A DNA stretch of 64,000 nucleotides, taken from NCBI GenBank assembly GCA_028554795.2, contig JAPYKE020000546.1:82959-146958 (forward strand). The letters run 5' to 3'. Of the stretch, positions 25,301 through 37,300 are shown one piece after another (the stretch's first letter is position 1; the number at the start of each line of letters is the position of its first letter). The DNA is from Sinohyriopsis cumingii (lineage: Eukaryota > Mollusca > Bivalvia > Unionida > Unionidae). Under the pieces are notes generated by a model. It was not told the origin of the DNA. It did not search any database and saw nothing but the letters and a program-made list of their open reading frames with translations. Made by a program: the position numbers and the translations under genes.

Positions 25301-28300
25301 ACTATACCAATCTCGCAACCAACATGTCAATTAGATCAGAGGTCATACAGCCACATGATATCGACAATATAAAAAAATCCAAAGATTATATTTTTTTCTT
25401 TTTTCTATAAAGATTGCATGACTTTCATTTATATGTTCAATTTGTTTTCCTACAGCAACTCTAGAAATGGTTTATTGTTGGTATCACATGACTGTATGAT
25501 CTCTGATGTCACTGACGTGTAGGTTGCGAGGGTTGTTTAGTCACGTGACTAGGAATGCGAATGGCCAGATCCAGGTCAAATTTCAGCAACGATGTATTCT
25601 CAACCCATCTGTCAGCGGATTAGAGACATAATGAATGCTATGATCACAATTTCTGAGAAAATAAATCATAATCCTATCAATTTTATGCAGGTATATCTTG
25701 ATGAAATGGTGTCGGCAAATTCCAACTTTTCGATAGGGAATGGACTCTGACCCTACACTCCAACATAAATGTCCAAATATCAAAAATTGGGTGGCAATGC
25801 TCAGAGGAAACTTGGACTATAAACACACATACTGACAGATCTAGTACTTCCATAATCAGTTCACTTCACATTTGGAATAATACATTTTCAAATACTGGCT
25901 TTATGGATTTACTTCACCTACATCAGGGTCAGTCCCTTGGTGGGGTCATGGTGTCAATACGAAGGTCTCTTATCTTTTAATGAACTTGTTATCAAATTTG
26001 GAATTTATGATGATCCTAAACTTACCTTTTTTTCTTTTCCTGCTTTTGTACACAGGCTTATGTCTCTGTATGGAGTCATGGGGTCAAGATGGACACCTGT
26101 TGGAATATTATATAATTTATAATTCTTTTTCTCCCTTTACCAAGGTTGCCCCATGGTTATGTCTCTCAGTTAGACCATGATGTTGTGAAGTAACACACTT
26201 TATTTATATTTGTTCTACACAAGAGTTGATCAAGTAAAAACTCTGGACTGTATGGACTCCCATCTTTCAGACAAGATCATGCAATTGGATGAACTACTCT
26301 ATTCACCTTTCTTTCAGACAAAAACAAGCAGTTAGATGAACTACTTGGTGGATATTCGGAGCCTGAATCAGCCTTCTGTCTACTGTTGAAACACAAGGAG
26401 GGCATTCGTGTCGGCCCCAAGTCAACCCTAGATATTCCTGTCTGCTTTGCTCCCACTGAGATGAAGATGTACGAGTCAATATGTACTGTTATTGTGCGGA
26501 AAGAGAATAATGGAAAGTGGCAATATGCACCCAAAGACAGCAAAGGGTAAATTTGTCCAGATTAGATTCTTCTCACTAAATATTTGTTATTTTATATTTA
26601 CTGACATCAGTGACAAGTGCATCAGCTATCACATGACAGAGATTACATTAAAATGCTGACCAACCCATTCAGCCTGCATGTTTACGCAACCACATAACAG
26701 AGAGAACATTAAAATGTTGACCAACACATTCTGCCTGCATGTTTACCTAATCACACGCCAGTGGAACACCTGTGCAGTATTCTGTATAAAAAATAGTTTC
26801 AGATCATTATGTCCTCAGAATTTGTTATCAGTATTGTTGAAATTTTCAAAGTTGTCTGTATTCACCACAATACTTTTTCCCCAAAACCAGCAATTTAAAA
26901 AGAATATGAGTAGCTACTTCATACAAGTTCTTAAATAATTGTGTTACATACTTTGGATAGCTATAGTATTTTTATGTCATTATTGAACTGAAGGATTGCA
27001 AAACACCCATAGAAAACCACAAGCCCTATTTGTAAAACAGCTTATGTAACTGTTTAGAACTGTCAGAATCAGATGATAGTCTTTCAGTAGTTATCCTTTT
27101 TTGTACAGCATTGGATGATCTGGCTTAAATATATGATAGCCCACAGCCAGCATTCTGGAAGCCCTTTTATACAGCATTGGGCAATCTGGATTAAGTATAT
27201 AGTAGCCAACAGTCAGCATTCTGGTAGCCCGGAACTTCAGGCACAAGGTTTTAGATCTTGAACCAATGATCAAATCTAAAGGTTGTATGCATAAGTCATC
27301 AACATACAGTGATCTCTATGATTTCAACATATGATAGTCCACAGCCAGCATTCTGGTAGCCCCAGGGCCCCAGGCACAATATTTATTGGATCCTGAACCA
27401 CTGATTGATCCTAAGGCTGCAATACACAATCAGCATCATAGATATGCAGTTAAAGCTCTTTTAAGAGATTATCTAAGGAATAGTACAAAATTCAAAAGTT
27501 GTCCCAGCACTTATAGACACAAAAATGTAAAGACAAATTGGCAAGATTGCCATATGCCATGTGGCAGTTCAATTACAAGTATCATGTAAACAAAATGAAA
27601 ATAATTAAGGTGTCCCAAGATTTATAATGTCCCGAGACTTACTGTCATTACAGTAGTCTGCTTGTTCACTTGACATTTCTTGAAATACAGTATTGTTCCA
27701 TTTAAGACAACACTAATGCCAGCCATTAAGGGGGTACATTTTGTATTTCAGAGTGCTACTACAAACTTTAAAGCCTATTTTTGGACCATATGCATATTGT
27801 TCCTTGAAAATGCATCCTGAAACTATTTCCAACCAAGCTTGTTCATTTCATAATTTTCCATTGCAATATGTTTTCTTAGGGTGTTCATGTCCAGTCCTTC
27901 ATGTTTTTGTTTTCATATGTAGGCACCTTTTGTTCTTTTCTAAGAACCTTATATAATTTACACCCATCCAGTGTCAAACCTTGTGCTTTATTAACTCCAG
28001 GCATGTTACTAGTGTCGCTGATTAACTTGATTGTATTTCATCTATGCATACATGTACACTGTGGTACACAGATATAGAACCAGATGTAAGGAAGGGACAG
28101 CAGCAACAATGGCAGTGGTGGATTTTTGGTCAGATAATCATGTTTGCTGATTGCAGTGTGAGGTGGTCACTTTACAGATTAATAAAACAAGCGTAAATTG
28201 TTTGAGAAGCAGCAAGAATGGTCACTTAATGGGGTCATTGCTTCAGAGAGGTGGTTGGGTTGGATGGTATATGGAAGATTTTTGCTTGAACCTGCAAACT

Positions 28301-31300
28301 CCAATTCAGGCCCAAAGGAAATAGAAAGGGCCATATTTTATCTTTGTAAATATCTGATCAAATGATATGCTCATAATACTAAACGATTTGTTTTAAGATT
28401 ACCGTAAACAAAAAAACGAAAGATAATTTTTCAAGATATATCAAGTGTCTTCGATTATTTTAATGAAACAAGGTTTTGACAAGTTATTTCTTTTTATTAT
28501 AAGAAATTTCAATGAAACACGAGGTTTTGACAGACTTCTTCACTTTTCAAGAGAAATATGAGCCTATATTGAAACTGATCACTGTAAGATGAGGTATGAT
28601 GTATCATATATGGCTTAATGTGGCATTTTGTGCCCTGACAACACTTTGAAATTAAATTGTGCTGAAACAAGTTGAATAATGCACCTTGTCCAAGGATGCA
28701 CTATGGCAGCTGATCTGAGTTAACACAATAGTAGGAATCAAATTCCACACCTTTTAGTCATGAGCCTTAACAACTGAGCCATCACAGTTCCCTGTGATAA
28801 ATCAAATAGCCATCACAGTTCCCTGCGATAAATCAAATAGCCATCACAGTTCCCTGTGATAAATCAAATAGCCATCACAGCTCCCTCTGATAAATCAAAT
28901 AGCCATTATATCTCCCTCTGATAAATCAGATAGCACCTAAATAAGGAAATTATATCAAATATCATCTCTACCATCTTTTCTCAGACCCAGGAAAAAATGT
29001 TACATACATTTTTTATTATCTGATTGTACAAAAATTATTTTTCCTTCCAGATTCCAGCTATCCAGAACAGGTTCAGATGGATTAAGTGAAATACGCTGGA
29101 TATTCCCCATCCATGGCATCCCAGAGTCACGACCTATAAAGGAACAGTATGGTGCCGTCATAGACTGTAAAGCACGTGAGCGCCTTGAAGAGAGGCTAGA
29201 GGTCACCTTGGCTGGTGTGGCACCTTCCACATCAGGACCACACAAATCAATTCAAAAGCGATCTGTAACACCAAAAAATGAAAAGCCAAAAGTACCTGAT
29301 GGAATAGTTGTTGGAGAGAGTAAGTGCTTTCAGATTTAGCATCATTTTAGCTTCTCGTTTTACCAAGGATAAAATATTATCAGCAATATATTAGTAAGTT
29401 TGCAATGTGAATGATAATCAACAAGAATGAATTTGTTTCCATCCCGTGTGAAGCAGCTAATGCTTTGTGATATTATGTTGTGTAACAGCATTTAAATGTG
29501 CTAATGGAAATTGGAGACAAAATTATTATCGCTGCCTTAAGTTCTGTTGTTTCCGAAACTTGTATTGTTCTTGATTGTTTCTCCTTTAATTTTAAAAAAC
29601 TAGCTCTTAGTTATCTAATCATGAGGCAAGACAGAAAAGGGAGTGGGAAATCAACAGATTGATTAATCAGTAAGTTAGATGGATGGATAGGGAACTGTTA
29701 GGGTTCTGCTCAATGTAGTCATCATTGTTAAGTTTGAATTATCTCCCTTTCAACCCTGTAGTGAGTAATGCCCTTTACAATGGGCCCATCATTAATAGCT
29801 CTTGTTATTACTGTTAAGTTTGAATTATCTCCCTTCCAGCCATGCAATGGGCCATCATTAAGGTCTCAATGGACAGTTTATCTGGTGAATTTTCATCTGT
29901 CAATAACCTATTGCAGAAAAATGAGAAAAACAAATAAAAACAAACTAATGATTTTTGTAGAAAGCATGCATGTGAGACTTTGACTGGCAATCAGGTTAAT
30001 TCCTGATACAACTGGTAGCTTTTATACTGAACCAACACTGCCACCAACCCCTCAATTTTTCATTCATTTTGACAGCAAAGAGCTATTTTGAATAATTTCC
30101 TGTGATAATGGACCTAAAAGAATCAGTATGTGTCTTATGCGTGAATAAAGTTCATTAGTACTATAACAAATTAGCATACTTTTCATCACCCCTCAACCAT
30201 CTCAATTTTTAGGTATTTACCTCTGTAGCAGACATACGTAAATATGTAAGCCAAGTCAGCTGTTCATTTGCAGCCCAAGTTATACATTTCATCTCCAGTG
30301 CTAGTCATCTAACTGACAGACAGTCACCAAACAAGCCAACCCATTTTCATGCCTAACTCAAAGTAAATCTAAACCACATTACAGATTTAGCTTCTGTGTG
30401 AACTTATAAATGATAGGCTTATGATAAATAGGTTAATGCCTTCTACCTTAAAAATTAGGGAGGTGTCAAAATACGAAACTATCCAGTGAGACCTAATAGC
30501 TCTTGTTGTTTTTACTGTTAAGTTTCAATTATCTCCCTTTCAGCCCTGCAATGGGCCCATCATTAATAGCTCTTGTTTTTACATTTAAGTTTGAATTATC
30601 ACCCTTTCAGCCCTGGCCACTGCAGATGAATTTACCCATGAGTTGACATACAAAGACAGTGATGGAAGAGAGAACCTCAGAAACTGTGTAGCTCTGAATC
30701 TAATTCGTCAACATCGGGATTCCAACACTGGCCTGGTTGTCCTGGTGTTTAATGTTGTGTTTTCTCCATTCAAAGCCATGGAGTAAGTTTCTTTACCAAA
30801 AAAATCTATTTGTCAATATGAAGTATATAAACAGTAAATTTTGTGGGCCTCCAATAATATCTTGATATTAAATAATATACATCATTATATTTTATTTACT
30901 CCAAGCCATCTGTGTTAGTATCACACATTAATATTGCTGTATTAATGTTACCAAATTAAGAAATGATATTTTCTTTTCCTATATTAATACCAGATATATT
31001 TCATCATATAGTAAAATCAAATCAGATCCAGGTCTATGCAATGTATAGTTGGATATGACTTGTAAACATTATCAGATGGCAGATCCAGGTCTATGCAGTA
31101 TGTAGTTGGATGCAACTTGTACACATTATCCGATGGCAGATCCAGGTCTGTGCAATGTGTAGTTGGATGCAACTTGTACACATTATCTGATGGCAGATCC
31201 AGGTCTATGCAATGTGTAGTTGGATGCAACTTGTACACATTATCAGATGGCACATCCAGGTCTATGCAGTATGTAGTTGGATGCAACTTGTACACATTAT

Positions 31301-34300
31301 CCGATGGCAGATCCAGGTCTGTGCAATGTGTAGTTAGATGTGACTTGTACACATTATCAGATGGCAGATCCAGGTCTATGCAGTATGTAGTTGGATGCAT
31401 CTTGTACAGATTATTGGATGGCAGATCCAGGTGTATCCAGTGTGTAATTGGATCCAACTTATACAGATTATGTGATGGCAGATCCAGGTCTATGCAGCAT
31501 CTAGTTGGATGTGACTTGCAACCATTATGTGATGGTAGATCTGGGTCTATGCAGTATGCAGTTGGCTATGACTTGTAAAGATTTTCGGCTGGCAGATCCA
31601 GGTCTATGGATTATGTAGTTGGATATGACTTGTACACATTATGTGATTGCAGATCCAGTTCTATGGATTATGTAGTTGGATGTGACTTGTACAAACTATG
31701 TATGGTACCCAATCCCCAATGATAGGTTAACAATGTGTATGTAACTCTAACAGTGAGTCAAATAACAGGTGTTTTTTGTTAGTCATTATACTGAAATAAG
31801 TTTTATGTATAGTCACATATTATTCCAAAATATATAGTTTTGATTGAAGGGAAAATAATGAATTATAGCATATCCAAATTCAGAGTTTATAGTATTGAAC
31901 AGTATCAACAGAACTTTAAAATAATGAAGTATGGACAATTTCTTGACATCATTTACAGTGTATTTTCTGTGGAGTTCTAGGTTTCAGAATTCATATTTCA
32001 AACTTAAATGAAATAATTTTCAGCCATGATGCAACGCTTGAGGTGAAAGCAGCCCAGGGTGGTGTTTGGAAGTTCCCGATTCGTTTTGTTGCAGATGAAC
32101 CACCTGTGGATGATGTCATCACAATAGAGGCATCAGGACTTGGAAAGGAATCAAGTGCTGTATTTAGACTAACCAGTCAGACCAAGTAAGTACTGCATTT
32201 ATTGGTATGTACTGCACCCACCAGTCAGACGCAAAGTTAACATACAGTCTGAATGACTTTCTATTTAATGTGATCATGATTAGGTACAATTTTCATTTTG
32301 ATAATACTCAAACTTTAATCATTTAATCCTTATAATTCTAATTTTCTTCTTTTCTGTTTACAAATTGCATCAACAAACAAGAGTCCCAATAATGGAACAT
32401 TATATGCCCACCTCTCTATACAATAGTTTCAAGAATGGAACATTATATGCCCACCCCTCTATATGAGGGTTCCAATAATGGAACATTATATTCCCACCCC
32501 TTGATTGGTAGTCTTTTATATAAGAGTCCCAAGAATGAAACACTGTATGCCTGCCCCTTGTTGAGTGGTCCTTTATATGAGTCCCAAGAATGGAACACTA
32601 TATGCCTATCCTTGTTTACTAGTCTTCTACACAAGAGTCCCAAGAATGGAGCATTATATCCCCACCCCTTGTTTGGTAGTCCTCTTTGGAAAAGTCCAAA
32701 GAACTGAACATTATATGCCCACCCCTCTCTACAAGAGTCCAAAGAATGGAACATTATATGCCCACCTCTTGTTTAGTAGTCTTCCAAACAAGAGTCCCAA
32801 GAATGGAATATTGCATGCCCACCCCTTGTTTAGTAGTCCTCTATAAAAGAGTCACAAGAATGGAACATGATATGCCTGCCCCTTGTTTAGCAATCCTCTA
32901 AACAAGAGTCCCAAGAATGGAACATTATATGCCCACCTCTTGTTTAGTAGTCCTCTATACATAAATCCCAAGAATGGAACATTATATGCCCACCTCGTTT
33001 AGTTGTCCTCTATACAAGAGTCCCAAGAATGGAACATTGTATGCCCACCCCTTGTTTAGTAGTCTTCTGTGTAGGAAACTGATATTATTGTGTAGAAGCC
33101 ATTGTTCTTCATTCTGCCAGTGATCTTGTCCTTTGACCCCCAAATCAATCAACTTGTTCCTTACTACAAATTCAAGCCATGACAAAGTTTAATCCAGGTC
33201 TTTCAGTCAGTGACATTGATCTTTTAATTTCAAGCTCTCCACAGAGTTGGTGACTCTCGTTATAGTGGAGAACTCAAGTAATCATGCAGAAATCACTGGT
33301 TCTATTTTCTTTATAGGCTGGTCATGGGGGACAAAGGGGGAAATTAGCCCCTTTTCTCTATAGGTTGGCAATGGGGGGATCAAAGAGGTGAATGGGTCCC
33401 ATTTTCTTTATAGGTTAGTAACGGGGCAAAGGGGAAATGGGTCCCATTTTCTTCATAGGTTGGTGATGGGGGGCAAAGGGGGAATGGGTCCCATTTTCTT
33501 TATGGGTTGGTAGTAGGGGTAATGGGTCCTGTTTCCTTTATAGGTTGGTAATGGGGACAAAGGGGGTAATGTGTCCTATTTTCTGTATAGATTAGTAATG
33601 GGGGCAAAGGGGGAATGGGTCCATTTTCCTTATAGGTTGGTAATGGGGGGAAGGGGGAAATGGGTCCTATTTTCTTTTTAGGTTGGTAATGGGAGGAGGC
33701 AAAGGGGGAAATGGGTCCCATTTTCTTTTTAGGTTGGTAATGGGGGGATGGGTCCGTTTTCTTTATAGGTGGGTTTTTTCACTGAGTCATTATGTTTATG
33801 ATTTGTAGCAACCATGAAATCCATGAAACATACAGTGTTCCACAAAATAAAGGCCAATAGGATCCAAATATATAAATGCCAATAGTATTCCACAAAATAA
33901 TGGCCAAAATGATCATTTATAGGAATAAAATAATAGATAATTGAAGGTCTCAGTTTTTAGCAACAGTTTATCTCACACTTTTTCCATATATACTCATTTA
34001 TAAGTTGAATCCAACTAAAATCAGCACTGACCCCTATCTGATATCACAAAATGTGCCAGCAGATCTGGGAATGTGCAGTCTATTTGGAGTAATCAGTACA
34101 ACAAACAACATCGATCATGCTCTGCCAGTGCATTATATGATCTATTTTGTTTGCAGTTGAACTAGATTTATAAGTATATACGGTACAATGACATTCAAAT
34201 TAATTATTTCTTGCAGCAGTCCAGTCCAATTCAATGCCTACTTTGCAGCTGGAAGTGACCCAGAATTTTTTGTATTTCCACAAACTGGAGAGCTTCTACC

Positions 34301-37300
34301 ACAGGGCTCTGGTGGAACACTTCTTCAAGTCTCTTTTCTTCCGAGTGTATATGGAAAATTATATCAGGGACGATTAGTTATACAGGTAATATTTAATTCG
34401 TAACAGTTAAAGGTAATATCCTAATTTACATTCATATCCCCTGCAAACAAGGTTTTGTGGGGGAGTGTATACTAAAGAAAGGTTGTCCATCCTCCATCAC
34501 ACTTTTGTTTAGTTAAATATCTCTTGAACCCTGTGTGATGGGCCCCCAAGTGGCTGTGTGGTCTAAAGAGCACACCATTATGGATCACTGCCATCTCATC
34601 TCTGTCTGTGTGGGTTCAAGTCTTGGATTCAGACAATGTGGGTATGTGAGAAAGCTTGGATTCAGACAGTGTGGGTTTTCCCGGGTTTTTCATCCTCCAT
34701 TTATACTGGCCGCTATGTATAGCCTATCTTGTGCTGACAAATGGCATTAAACCCTACAACAACAACAACCCTTTGTGATATCTTTATGAAACTTTGTATG
34801 CTTCTGTACGACAGCTAGACATTTTGTCCTGTAAATAATGGAGTCTGTAGGATTACCATTTTAAGAGCTATCCCCATATTTATTATAAATTGTGTCCATC
34901 TGTCCAGAGTCTTTCAAGATATCTTGTTGAAACTTCGTGTGTATTTGTATCATAACACAAGTTATGTCCCATATAGGATTCAGCTTGTCTCCTTGTTTAA
35001 TTAAAATCACATTTACACTTCTTATTTTACTGGCAGTATGGATAGTTCCGACATTTAACAATAAGCTCCACCTACTTAGTTAGGTACTGTTGCTTTGGCT
35101 CACAAGCTATTGTGAAAATACCAGAATCAGTAGCATTAGCCAAAGATTCATCAGAAAATATTCTCAACAATATTTCTGGAACATTCCTTCCTAATTGCAA
35201 GATTCTTTCAGATCTTGCATTAAAGAAATGCTTGATAAAATAGAAATTGGTGTTGATCTGTGAGGAAGAACAAACATCCCAACAAATTTCAGTAAGACAT
35301 TTTGCTAGAATAGGACAAAAGTTACGCATACTTATTAATTATCAGAATTTCTAGTATGGCGTCAGTAAAATAAATCTAAATTTAAAAATAAATTTTTTGG
35401 TATGTATTTGCATCCATTAAATTTATATCATACATGTATAATTGTCATATACAAAGAAAACAAGTACTTTTTATATACATTTAATAATTTAATTAAGTTA
35501 TGAAAAATATATTAAAGTTACAAGAAATAAATAAACAATTTATACAAAGTCGCCTGCAGGTTGTTCTAGTAAAACATACCTGGGACCCAGGGAAAGCACT
35601 TTTAATGTTAGGTATTCACCCATGGATACAATTTAGAATTTTCTTCTCATTTTAATATGAACTCTGTGGAATCCAATTATCCAAGCAAATATTTTCAAAA
35701 AAACTGCCTTCCCTGGGTAACTAGTATGTTTAAATGGAGCAACCCTGAGTGATTGAAGGGAATTATTTACATGTTTTATACTGTGTTAGCATATATCCAC
35801 AGTTGCATGGATTAAACATTTAATAAGGGCATCATTCATAAACCAGGAAATTTAAATTATATCAATTCATACAAAATGATCACATATCACAATCTTTAAG
35901 AAAAAGAAAGAAATAATAATGGCACATTCAACTTAGCCACTACAGGCGCATTGACAGGAGATATATTTGCATCCACTTGTACCTTTGTTTGTTGATTAGT
36001 GTGATTTGTTGTTTCATTAATGTCATTACATTGTGCAGGTGTTATAAAATCACTAATGTGTACAAAATGATTTTTATTTGAAGTTAGCGTGACAACAGTT
36101 TTAATAAATGGAAGGACATAGCTTGCTGTTATGTACAGTGTCAAGACTAATAAAGACAAAATATTATTACAGTTTTGAAATAATTGATGTTGAAATCCAA
36201 TTTAGCAATTATAGATGTTAATAGGGTTAGGTCCATTCCAGAACTTAACGTATAGGGTGGTGTTTTGTCTACTTAACACCTGTTACAAGTAAATGCTCAA
36301 TTTTGAAAATTTTAGTAAACTCAGCACTAATGAAGCAGGATTCCAATTATTTTTTTTTATTTATTTAAAAATAGAATCAAGCTTAGGCGATAAAGACGAA
36401 ACTAAACAACTCGTATACACAATTTGTTTTTATTGCATGTTATATTATGACACAAATATGATATACAATTCAAACATCAACATACAGGAAGCATAAAATT
36501 GTATTCAGCATTTTCACAAGCACAACAATTAATGTCAGTTTTTAAATTTCTATACGCGTACTGATACAGATACATACATGTATATCTTTTTTTAAAGTTC
36601 AAATATGGTAACTCTACATAATGATCTCAGTAAGTACAGAAATGAAACCAGTGACTTTTGACTTCATTCCAAAGGTCAGTTAGGTCTGGTTTTTAAAACT
36701 CCTTCACAAAACTATTGATATGTTGGTGTTTGAATCTGCATTATATCGATTGTCAGTCAGTTAAATATTGCAAGAACTTTTTAAAGTGAAAATGCCATGT
36801 TGGTGCCACCTTTAATGCACAAGTGGTAATAGCAAGAATTTTTTAGATGGCCACTATTATACATCAGATGCAAATCACCAGTTACATTCTGAACCAAACT
36901 ATATAACGATATGTAGAAATAGCTATATGAAGATTCTTAGAATGGAAAGCAAGGCAGCCATGTAGAGAATGAATCAGTATCATTCCATAACTATATTTTC
37001 CAAGAATATTGGACATCAGATCAACACCAAGACCTATTGGACATTATAGTAAGACTTTTAGTGACCATCCATTCAGGAGGAATAGCAATAAAAAGATTTT
37101 CAAGATGGCCACTGCTGCAGCCATATTGGATGTACACCATTTTAGTTCACAACCAACTCAACCTCAAGATTAATGTGTGTATAAAGTTTCAAGGCAGTCC
37201 TTACTGTTGTTTAGGAGGAGTAACAATAACAAGTGTATCCTTTTTGGATGGATGGACAACAGACCATCCCATAAGTTTTCTTCTGGCCAGTTTAACTAAC

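Noticed and set aside
31017-31578. Open frames of 146 and 161 codons on opposite strands
   Set aside because: The 57-bp unit is a multiple of three, which keeps both strands open. Not a gene.
35896-36159. 87-codon minus-strand frame with a possible membrane segment
   Set aside because: No recognisable family, splice sites or promoter, and composition is like the surrounding intron.
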